From assembly GCA_006937955.1 (NCBI GenBank), contig SSNP01000025.1, forward strand, positions 3,545,508 through 3,609,507: DNA of 64,000 nucleotides, read 5' to 3'. This DNA is from Pachypanchax playfairii (Eukaryota > Chordata > Actinopteri > Cyprinodontiformes > Aplocheilidae). Shown here piece after piece: positions 25,553-35,002 of this stretch. The stretch's first letter is position 1; each line of letters begins with the position of its first letter. A program made the translations under genes and the position numbers. The notes below the pieces were generated by a model, which saw only the letters and a program-made list of their open reading frames with translations, was not told where the DNA came from and ran no database searches.

Positions 25553-25752
25553 CAGTGGGGCAAAAAAGTATTTAGTCAGCCACCAATTGTGTAAGTTCTC
25601 CCACTTAAAAAGATCAGAGAGGCCTGTAATTTTCATCATAGGTATACCTCAACTATGAGAGACAAAATGAGGAAAAAAAATCCAGAAAATCACATTGTCT
25701 GATTTTTAAAGAATTTATTTGCAAATTATGGTGGAAAATAAGTATTTGGTCA
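25553..25752 (+). repeat. Left terminal inverted repeat of the Tc1-like element
   Basis: About 200 bases, from CAGTGGGGCAAAAAAG to AAGTATTTGGTCA. It matches the reverse complement of 26955-27154 with very few mismatches; the first 29 bases differ at one position. Confidence 0.93.
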
Positions 25753-25768
25753 ATAACAAAAGTTAATC

Positions 25769-26791
25769 TCAATACTTTGTTATATAGCCTTTGTTGGCAA
25801 TGACAGAGGTCAAACGTTTTCTGTAAGTCTTCACAAGGTTTTCACACACTGTTGCTGGTATTTTGGCCCATTCCTCCATGCAGATCTCCTCTAGAGCAGT
25901 GATGTTTTGGGGCTGACGCTGGGCAACACGGACTTTCAACTCCCTCCAGAGATTTTCTATGGGGTTGAGATCTGGAGACTGGCTAGGCCACTCCAGGACC
26001 TTGAAATGCTTCTTACGAAGCCACTCCTTCGTTGCCCGGGCGGTGTGTTTGGGATCATTGTCATGCTGAAAGACCCAGCCACGTCTCATTTTCAATGCCC
26101 TTGCTGATGGAAGGAGGTTTTCACTCAAAATCTTACGATACATGGCCCCATTCATTCTTTCCTTTACACGGATCAGTCGTCCTGGTCCCCTTGCAGAAAA
26201 ACAGCCCCAAAGCATGATGTTTCCACCCCCATGCTTTACAGTAGGTATGGTGTTCTTTGGATCCAACTCAGCATTCTTTCCCCTCCAAACACGACAAGTT
26301 GAGTTTCTACCAAAAAGTTCTATTTTGGTTTCATCTGACCATATGATGTTCTCCCAATCCTCTTCTGGATCATCCAAGTGCTCTCTAGCAAACCGCAGAT
26401 GGGCCTGGACGTGTCCTGGCTTCAGCAGGGGGACACGTCTGGCACTGCAGGATTTGAGTCCCTGGCGGCGTAGTGTGTTACTGATGGTAGCCTTTGTTAC
26501 TTTGGTCCCAGCTCTCTGCAGGTCATTCACTAGGTCCCTCCGTGTGGTTCTGGGATTTTTGCTCACCGTTCTTGTGATCATTTTGACCCCACGGGGTGAG
26601 ATCTTGCGTGGAGCCCCAGATCGAGGGAGATTATCAGTGGTCTTGTATGTCTTCCATTTTCTAATAATTGCTCCCACAGTTGATTTCTTCACACCAAGCT
26701 GCTTATCTATTGCAGATTCAGTCTTCCCAGCCTGGTGAAGGTCTACAATTTTGTTTCTGGTGTCCTTTGACAGCTCTTTGGTCTTGGCCAT
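25769..26791 (-). CDS. Tc1-like transposase, 340 aa, intact DD34E
   Basis: This enzyme cuts and reinserts the element by binding the inverted repeats and catalysing strand transfer at TA. Residues 1-110 form the paired-like bipartite helix-turn-helix region (MAKTKELSKDTRNKIVDLHQ at the start), with a GRPR-like hook 'SGAPRK' near 58-63. The catalytic domain carries the acidic triad Asp153 (IIWSDETK), Asp244 (FQHDNDPKHT) and Glu279 (NPIENLW), with 34 residues between the last two, as in active Tc1-like enzymes. A glycine-rich box 'HGGGNIMLWG' lies at 187-196. The length of 340 aa is standard, and no stop or frameshift is present. Activity is not proven; a missense change could still disable it. 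Confidence 0.97.
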   Translation of the reverse strand: MAKTKELSKDTRNKIVDLHQAGKTESAIDKQLGVKKSTVGAIIRKWKTYKTTDNLPRSGAPRKISPRGVKMITRTVSKNPRTTRRDLVNDLQRAGTKVTKATISNTLRRQGLKSCSARRVPLLKPGHVQAHLRFAREHLDDPEEDWENIIWSDETKIELFGRNSTCRVWRGKNAELDPKNTIPTVKHGGGNIMLWGCFSARGPGRLIRVKERMNGAMYRKILSENLLPSARALKMRRGWVFQHDNDPKHTARATKEWLRKKHFKVLEWPSQSPDLNPIENLWRELKVRVAQRQPQNITALEEICMEEWAKIPATVCENLVKTYRKRLTSVIANKGYITKY

Positions 26792-26954
26792 AGTGGAGTT
26801 TGGAGCGTGACTGTTTGAGGTTGTGGACAGGTGTCTTTTATACTGATAACGAGTTCACACAGGTGCCATTAATACAGGTAACGAGTGGAGGACCGAGGAG
26901 CCTCTTAAAGAAGTTACAGGTCTGTGAAAGCCAGAAATCTTACTTGTTTGTAGG

Positions 26955-27154
26955 TGACCAAATACTTATTTTCCACCATAATTTGCAAATAAATTCTTTA
27001 AAAATCAGACAATGTGATTTTCTGGATTTTTTTTCCTCATTTTGTCTCTCATAGTTGAGGTATACCTATGATGAAAATTACAGGCCTCTCTGATCTTTTT
27101 AAGTGGGAGAACTTACACAATTGGTGGCTGACTAAATACTTTTTTACCCCACTG
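26955..27154 (-). repeat. Right terminal inverted repeat of the Tc1-like element
   Basis: Mirror image of 25553-25752, ending '...TTTTTTACCCCACTG' next to TA. Confidence 0.93.
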
Positions 27155-27156
27155 TA

Positions 27157-30100
27157 AATCATTCACCCTCTGCTGTGGAATGTGAGCGGTTACTCATTCG
27201 AAGAATGTCAAGGTTAATGAAGCTGCTTCATATAACAACATTAGGGGGTATGAAAGCAACAATCAATGGACTTTGTATAGTTTTAACTCAGTGAACTCTA
27301 CATTTGAAGATCTTTTCCTCAGGAGTTGATTTTAGCCTGATTCATCTCCTCCAGAGAGCGACCCTGCTGTATTTTTAGCTGAGCACAAGCAGCAATCATC
27401 GTACTCCTTTGGGGTGTGTAGATTGCAGCTTTCCGGTCACCAAGTTCTTTTGGTTAGTTTCCACGGAAACCAGACGAATGAGTCAACTCGACAAGTTCAG
27501 CCAATTCAGCCTTTCAGTTTGGGAAACTAGCTTTATATTTCCAGCTCACTCCCCACGCAGAAGCACAAGAAAATCATTTTCAAAAGTAAAGAGAGCAAAC
27601 AGTGGCTGGATGGTGGCTGGATGCCCGGTTCTGGTCTTACTTAACCTGCCCTCTACTCCCTCTCCTCCTCCTTCATTCTCTGTCCTCCCACTCTTCACAT
27701 TTTGCCTCTTTTTATACTTCACTCATTTGCAGTTTTACTCTTAACCTCTCCTCTTCCTGTTAACTTCACTCTCCCTTTCATTTCTTTCACACCCTCTTGT
27801 TGCATCTGATGGTTTATGGAGGATTTTTTTTTTTCTTTGGGAAACATTATTTATTTATTTATTTTCCAATGTTTAGATTTTGATTGCAGGCCTTGATTAG
27901 GAACACTTCCTGTGGGTAGTCTGTTTTTAAGTTTAAAGTGTTTATTCTGCAAAAATCTCCCACAGCTTTGATCAGTTGATCCTTTCATGTTCCTCTTGGT
28001 TTCTTGACACACTAACAGACATGCATGTATCATTTATCATTCCACCAGTTGCGTATAACTCCTTTTTGGTTTGCTCCCACTGGGAGGAGGCCCAGCGAAT
28101 GGGGAGCTCTGGATGACTGACTGAGTCACATTGGACACACCCTCCAGATGTGTGGAGTAGAGGGAAGCACTGAGAACATGTGTCACTGTGTAGAAGTCAA
28201 AAAATGATTCACTTATTTATCTTCTATTTGTTTCACCACACAAATGATAAAAAGTTGTTCTGTATTGTCGGTGTTTGACCTGTTCGGAATGACTCATGTG
28301 TGTCTTTGAGAAAGTTTTCAAACAGTTTACATGAACTCTTGATAACTGCTGATAACACAAGACAAGCCTGTTCTCATCAACATGAGTTAAAATGTTCTGT
28401 CACTGAGGGCTGTTGATGGAACGCTTGTGCAACAAAACATGTGGAGTTCATAATTTTTGTTTGCAACATTTATTAGTGTCACAACTATTAAAAATTAACA
28501 GTTTATATAAGTTTAAAGCTTTTTTGTCTCTGTGGGAACCTTGTGTGGTTTTTTATCACCGCTGTGGCAATAAGAAATATGTTATCTCTGTTCTGCTGCT
28601 GTTATACATTTACTTTTATTGTCTCTTTGGAAAATAGTTTCAGCTTATTTGAAGGATATTTCTTTGAAAGAAGCACAGCAACATTATTTATGTGCTTAAC
28701 TGAAAACAAAATAAGAGTAAAATGGATTTGGGATGTAGAATTACAAACGTGTTGGTAGAATTTTTCTCTTTTTTTACTGAACACATGATGCAAAGCTGCT
28801 TGTAAGAAATATCTAGATCTGTTTGAAGAGTGTTCCTTTGTAAAAATAAATCCGTGCACATGCACAAAAAATTAATTTCTGGAATACTTGTTAGCTACAT
28901 AAAAGCCAAGTGCTAATACAGCCTGATTTGGTGGTAGCTCCTTTTTCAACCCACAAACTGCACAGACATCACATCTGCCTTTTGTTTTCTCTTTCTGTTA
29001 GTTGCTTTTCTGAAATTCTTTCCCTCCCTTCAGCTTGGCTGCTCAGCTTCTTTCAGGGAGACCAAAATATGAAGCATATGGCTACAAAACAGAGCACATC
29101 CATCACCCAAAACATCAGCTTTACAATCATTCAGTTGGTGGGTCTGGTGCTCTTTACAGCCACACTGACACACGTGTGTTCCATCAAGCTGAAGAACACT
29201 AAAAACTGGAGCAAATTAAGAAACTTTCACTTTATTTAGAAAACCAGCCTATTCAGACGCTGGCAGGGAGATAAATGGAGATCTCTGTGGAATGTTTGCA
29301 GGCTGTGATGAACAACAGAATGTTGACTTTAAGAATTGTGGGTAAATTCATCCCAAACTTCCCAAAATATGTCCAGCTTCTGTTTGTCCTTATTAACACA
29401 CAAACAGGCGACTATGCAGTGAATCATTTTAGACCAAAAGGGTTTAGTTTGTTTGAAACGGGTCACAGGAGTTAGTCAGACTGATGTGAATATAAATAAA
29501 CAGAAAACAGGGAGACGGGAATTCTCTGGTCTGCTCGGACATGGGAACAAAGGCTTGCTGCCTATAATCAGTCAAGACCAAAGACCTGCAGTTCAGAATG
29601 TGAAGTTCTCAGAAGTTGAAAGAATTTCCTGCATTTATTGCCAACTCAGATGAGTGGGAGGATGATGGGTGGATGCCAAACTGCTTTGTATTCATACATC
29701 ACCGAAAAGGCCTCTCATAACGTTTTTCATTTGGAGTTTTTTTTTTAATGTTGATTAATTTTTAATTTTAATATTTCTTCTTAGAATTCTTAGAATTTGT
29801 ATTAATTACTAATCACAGGAAATTAGTTTTGAAAATGTGCTCTGTTAAAATTTTTCTTAGTCATAAATTAAAATATCTATCTTACTGTCAACTATTTTTA
29901 AAAGTAGAATAAAGACAGAAAATGTGGGTTTGAGCTGCAGAGTTACTGGTAGATTTTTCCCATCACTGTTACACAAATCCAGACACGCCGTTTATTTTTC
30001 TATTCTTATTATTTGTTCTGACTTAAATTGACTGTCGGTTCCAGTTTCATTTAATATGTTATGAACACTGGCGGTCTGGAGTTTTTGACTAAATATGTGC

Positions 30101-30595
30101 ATACCAAAAAAACAGGAAGTGACATGCAGATTCAATGTTTCCGTTTTAAGGATACATTTACTTTTGAACATTTGCTTAGTTGTATCCATTTTTTATTTCC
30201 ATATGATTTAACTAATCTAGAACTGACTCAAAAGTATTTCCAACATTACAAAGATGATGGATCCCGCATTAAGACAGTTTTGGTGTGATTTTGCTTTCTA
30301 TGATACTGGATGTTGTTGAGAGTTGGAGTTTTGTGCTTCTTTTCTTCAAGCTTGTAAATGGCTGAACAATTCAAGCGGGATCAAAACATTGTAAATAAAA
30401 TATGTATTTTTCCTTTTTTTTGAGCTTCAACATATTTTCCATATGTTTTAAAAAGCAACAGATTTGGGAAACTCATGAAGTAGAAATGTATGAACTTGTT
30501 ATAGTATTAGTTTTGGAGTATAAGCTGTCAGTTTAATGTGTTTTTCTCTGTTATCAAACTAAAAACAATCCCAGACATGATTTGTGATTCAGCTC
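27157..30595. other. Intergenic stretch, no gene seen
   Basis: Between the Tc1 element and the 3' end of the first keratin. Only short open frames, a T-rich run near 27822-27834 and ordinary AT-rich DNA. Confidence 0.45.
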
Positions 30596-30601
30596 TTTAA
30601 T
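30596..30601 (-). terminator. Poly(A) signal ATTAAA of keratin gene 1
   Basis: The minus strand reads ATTAAA about 31 bases beyond the stop codon at 30632-30634. It is the first recognised hexamer after the frame. Confidence 0.5.
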
Positions 30602-30631
30602 TTTGTTACAAAGTTTCTTCTTCTGGGGTTT

Positions 30632-33432
30632 TTAAACAGCAACCTTCCCACTGGATTTGACGTCTTTGCTCTCTGACACTACTTTCCCATCCACCAAAGT
30701 CTGAGTGACAGTCACCACTTTGGTTTGGACTGTCTTCTGATCCACAGCATCCTCCAGTCTGTTGGAATGAAAAAAGAAACAAGTATAAACTAAATATAAT
30801 CACAGTTTAAGTGTAATTTAGCAATTTAAATATTATTTTGCACTGATGAATCCATTTTAATTTCTACATCAAAGCTACTCTGTCCTCACATGAACACATG
30901 AAGCTTATTTAAATCAGATGCAAAATCTTGTCTGGTGTGAACAAAGCACTGATACTGTGAGTTCACCGGACATCAAACATGAAACCACCTGCGTTTTTAC
31001 ATCTTGTTTACCTGTCTCATCATACTCACTTTAATTCTGCTTCACCGTCCAGCAGCCTTCTGTACTCTGCGATCTCAGCCTCCAGTTTCACCTTGATGTT
31101 CAGCAGGAGCTCATACTCTCTTGTGTTTTCTTGAATGTCACTACGGATATTTGTTAGCTCGTTCTGCAGCCTCAGTATGGTGACGTTGTACTTCTCTAAC
31201 TCCATGTTGTAGCGGGCCTCGATGTCGCGTAGGGTGGCTTCCAAGGACGCTTTCTGTTAAAGAAAAGATGTGACATTTACAGTGATGGTGCTGCTTTGAG
31301 TCAAACAAGCAGATTCATATTTATTTTGCTTGTATTAGACACGTGAAGCTACAGTTACCATTGCAGTATAGCATTAAAAATAGCACCACAGGTGAAGCGC
31401 GTGATTGTCACAATGAGGTGTAAAAATCTTACTAATCACACTTAAAATACTGTAACTGTGTTTGTTTTTGAGGATCTGGTGAAGCTTGTTTTGTTTCACA
31501 CAAAGCTTGTAGAGCCCATAATATGCTGGTTTTTAACTTTACTTTTGTGGTCTACTATAATGGGTTTACATGGTGGAAACATCAGAAAGTCCAGTATCTG
31601 CAGAAAACCACATTTGCTGTGACATTATAAGAGTGTAATCATGGATTATGTAACAGTAATATTTTACCAGACTGAGTGCAGATTGAAGTTCAATGTCCAG
31701 AGCCTGATACTTCCTCCTAGTTTCACTCATCACATGCGTGGCATCCTTCAGGGCTGTTGAGCTCTCTGTCACATGAACCTGCACCTCTGTGAGCTAAAAG
31801 AAAAATAAGAAAGTAAATATCTTGAAAATATTTGAAAATAAAAACCACCATGTATTTATATTTTACTAGTTTTGTGTTGTACCTGAGATTCATGCCAAGC
31901 TTTGAGTTCCTCTTGGTTCTTAAGTGCTATCCTTTCATAATTAGCCCTCATTTCCTCCATGATCTTGGCCAGGTCTTGACCTTTAGGAGCATCGACATCC
32001 ACACGGATGCTAGCCTGGGTAATCTGTTCTCGCAATTCAGCAATTTCCTGTTGAGAAGGAAACAGGCAGAGAGTGATTTCCTCAGTAGTCTGAGGGCTCG
32101 TCATGAGCCAAGAAGTTAAGAAACAAATAGATTGACAGTGTGGTTAATTCTACTGCAAATCAAATATCTTGAGTGCAGATCATCTGGATTCTATCAGCAT
32201 CATGATGATAATCTCTTACCACTTTATGGTTCTTTGTCAAGGTAATCAGCTCTTCCTTGAGAGACTCCACGTCACTCTCAAGGTGCAGACGAGTAATATT
32301 AGTTTCATCCAAAATCCTCCTCAGTCTGGCAACATCGGCCTCCACTGTCTGCCGCATGTTCATCTCATACTCCATCCTATGTAGATATAAATCCTATTAG
32401 ATGGGCTCATGCTTGTGGAAGAATCTTTTGCAAGTAAAGCTGAATACTCACTTGATTTTGAAGTCGTCTGAAGCTAAACGCGCGTTATCAAGAGAAATTG
32501 CAAGATGGGCGTTGCCCTTGATCATGTCAAAGATCTATAAGAGACACAATTATTTTTTGGATTTTCAATCTGTAGAAATTAGTTTTTTTCCACCAGGAAT
32601 TTGATGGAATGAAAAATTAACAATATATAAAGCAACAATATATAAAATGTCCAAAAGAAATCTGAACTGGCCTTTGATAAGTGTTATATTATTCAATATG
32701 AGCATGAGGTTAAAGGTCAAACTAGATAATAAAAGTTGAGAAATCATCAAAGACAAGTGGACATTTTTATGATACTCATAAGATTACACCCAAAGTACAA
32801 CCTCATTAAACTTTTCAACATTAAACTTTGTAAATATCTATCAATGTAATCAACCCTCCACATTGTGAAGTGGCACTAGGTTTAGATAATAAAAGCACTG
32901 TGAGAGTTTTTGTACATGAATGAGTGAGAAAAAAAAAACCTTGTGAAATGTTTTGCAGAACCCAGACGAGTTTATTAAGATTCAGCACAAGTGTTAACCA
33001 TTTGTTACTGAGTAATTATATGCTCACCTTGGCCCTCAGCCCTGCGATGATGACGTTGTATTTGTTGTAGTCCCTTCCCTCCAAGGGTCCCCTCTTCTCG
33101 ATGGTCTCTCTGATCTTAATCTCCAGAGTTTTGTTAGCCTTCTCCAGATTCCTCACAGTCTCCAGATAGCTGGCCAGACGATCATTCAGATGCTGCATGG
33201 CAATCTTCTCATCTGCAATGGCAACAGCCCCAGAAGCAGCTCCAGCAGAATGATGACTGAACCCACCACCAATGCCGCTGCCAACCCTGGTGGAATAGCT
33301 AACAGTGGAGATCCTGGTGCCGTGACCCCCTGCCCCTCCGCTGACACTGTGAGCGTAGGCCTTATCCATGGGTACAGGTGAGTAACCTGAGAAACCAAGA
33401 TTCTGTGAGCTCTGTTTAATCAGGGTCTCCAT
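30632..33432 (-). CDS. krt18: Type I keratin, KRT18 class (copy 1), 7 coding exons, 428 aa
   Basis: Coding exons on the minus strand: 33432-33028, 32534-32452, 32376-32220, 32047-31883, 31793-31668, 31253-31030, 30758-30632. Sizes 405/83/157/165/126/224/127 follow the standard type I keratin pattern; all junctions are GT-AG and the frame is complete. The protein forms intermediate filaments as a heterodimer with a type II (KRT8-class) keratin in simple epithelium. Head about 1-73, Gly/Ser-rich. Helix initiation motif at about 75-97 (LNDRLASYLETVRNLEKAN). Rod ends near 375-387 (EYRRLLDGE). The short tail carries 'LVDGKVVSE', like the KRT18 tail. Linker L12 has VDVD-A at 231-235, where human KRT18 has the caspase site VEVD-A. 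It lies 1.57 kb downstream of copy 2, on the same strand. Exon 6 has one codon more than the usual 221 bases. Teleosts have several krt18 paralogues, so the exact symbol is open. Confidence 0.95.
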
Positions 33433-33523
33433 GACTAAAGAAACTGATCAATCAGGAGTAAAGCTGGTGGTTGATGATGACTGAGGAGCTGAGAGTGAAA
33501 GACAGAGCAGGTGTTTGGGGTTT

Positions 33524-33529
33524 TTTATA
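33524..33529 (-). promoter_or_regulatory. TATA box of keratin gene 1
   Basis: The minus strand reads ATATAAAAAA, 92 bases before the ATG at 33432. This places transcription start near 33495 and gives a leader of about 60 bases, normal for keratin genes. Three same-orientation AGATAA motifs lie just upstream (33563-33568, 33586-33591, 33636-33641). Confidence 0.7.
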
Positions 33530-33715
33530 TGAACACCGACAATCTTTCCTGACACTCCTCTCTTATCTATATTACATTTTTACCTTTATCTCTTTGCTTA
33601 GACTTTGTCCCCTTCTGTCAATCTCTCTTGATAATTTATCTCTCAAAAGCAAAAAGGTCTGCTGACATATTCATTTCAGTTGTGTGTAGCGGAAAACATG
33701 TAACTATGGTGAATT

Positions 33716-34072
33716 CGAAGGCGGTAGAGCGGGTCGTCTGGTAACCGGAAGGTCGCTGGCTCAAATCCCCGCTCTGCCCAGAGAAAAAGATCGCCTGGCC
33801 GTTGTGTCCTTGGGCAAGACACTTAACCCACCTTGCCTGTTTGGTGGTGGCCGGAGGGTCCGGCGGCGCCAGTGTCTGGCAGCCTCACCTCTGTCAGTGT
33901 GTGTCCCAGGACAGCTGTAGCTACATGTGTGTAGTTCATCATCACCAAATGTGTGAGTGTGAATGTGAATGGGTGAATGACAAAAAAACTGCTGTAGTGT
34001 GAAGCGCTTCGGGGGTCGTAGGACCTGAGTAAAAGCACTATACATGTACACGCCATTTACCATTTACTTTGA
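33716..34072 (+). mobile_element. tRNA-derived SINE
   Basis: The head 'cggtagagcggg' resembles a pol III A box and 'ggctcaaatcc' a B box. The body has 'ccttgggcaagacacttaac', 'gtgaatgtgaatgggtga' and 'tgtgaagcgcttcgggg', and it ends in ATTTACCATTTAC. These are landmarks of a widespread teleost tRNA SINE. It inserted in the spacer between the two keratins, about 190 bases upstream of the TATA box of copy 1. Confidence 0.85.
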
Positions 34073-34899
34073 ATGTATCAATGGTATTTTTACTTGCCAC
34101 CTCCTACTGGCAGTAATGTATCTGAGTCATTGATGGTCAATTTACTGATAGAACTCCATCAGTTAAAGGGTTAATAGGTGGGTCTGACACTGATGAAAAC
34201 AAGTTTGTAGGAATTACAGCATCATCATGTCAGAGGCTGTAAAACCCAACCTAAAATGTTTAAACTGCTCATCAGAAACTAAAACTCAACACAGCAGCTT
34301 TTAAAATCATTCTGGTTTTTGATATTTTGAGATGTATCAAATATTGTATTATTCAACAAGTCAGTAGAAAGCTGAAAAATTTCAAAGTCCACATAACTTT
34401 CCTGGATTTGTCCACAGCCTGTTTTTGATTTATATGGAACATTTTCATTGTTTAAAATCATAATTAAACAAATATAAAGTAAATGTTTGATGTACCTGTT
34501 TAACAGATACAAGATTTATTGATGATTCATTGAAAAAAAGACACAGTGTTCAACAGCAAATTTTCTCAAAAATGATTTATTGAAATGTCTGATCCTCAGA
34601 GCACAGCACGGCAGCCTGAACTGGAACAAAGGAAAACTAAAAATGATGAAAATGACAAGTATTCATGCTGTTTATGTTTATAAAATTATAATTTTACTTT
34701 GACACTTTTTACTTTCAAATATTCTTTAACAAATTGCAGTCTTCTGATTCTGATCTCCTGTAAACATCTCAAGGCCAGCCAACCATGACATAAATAAATC
34801 ATGATGAAATAAATAGCAGATGATTTTGTTTTCCTCCGATCCAGTTTAGATCAACCTCTGCAACAGATGTTTAACCCAGAAGTGAATTTAATCAAACAG

Positions 34900-34912
34900 T
34901 TTATTGTTTATT
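34900..34912 (-). terminator. Poly(A) signals (two AATAAA) of keratin gene 2
   Basis: The minus strand reads AATAAACAATAAA, two hexamers about 91 to 103 bases after the stop codon at 35003-35005. Another AATAAA lies further on near 34571-34576 and could give a longer 3' end. Confidence 0.55.
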
Positions 34913-35002
34913 GTCTAGCTTAAACATAAAGAATAACTCACAGGAAGTAAAACTTGCCAAATTATATTCTAGTGTTAGTGTTGAGAGTATCAGCTGATGT
35001 AT

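Larger units (their letters stand above)
25553..27154 (-). mobile_element. Tc1/mariner (Tc1-like) DNA transposon, apparently complete, 1602 bp
   Basis: The element is bounded by TA at 25551-25552 and 27155-27156, the target duplication of this superfamily. Its 200-bp terminal inverted repeats start CAGTGGGG(C/T)AAAAAAG and agree nearly base for base. One uninterrupted transposase frame lies between them on the minus strand. Size, TIR length and enzyme length all fit a full-length Tc1-like element of fish. Near-identical arms and an intact frame suggest a recent insertion. It stands in intergenic DNA about 3.4 kb beyond the 3' end of the first keratin gene. Confidence 0.96.

Noticed and set aside
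26142..26738. 198-codon plus-strand frame inside the Tc1 element
   Set aside because: Antisense shadow of the transposase, which has full motif support on the other strand.
33716..33790. Functional tRNA gene
   Set aside because: A- and B-box-like motifs are present, but no proper cloverleaf or anticodon arm could be drawn, and the sequence runs on into a SINE body.
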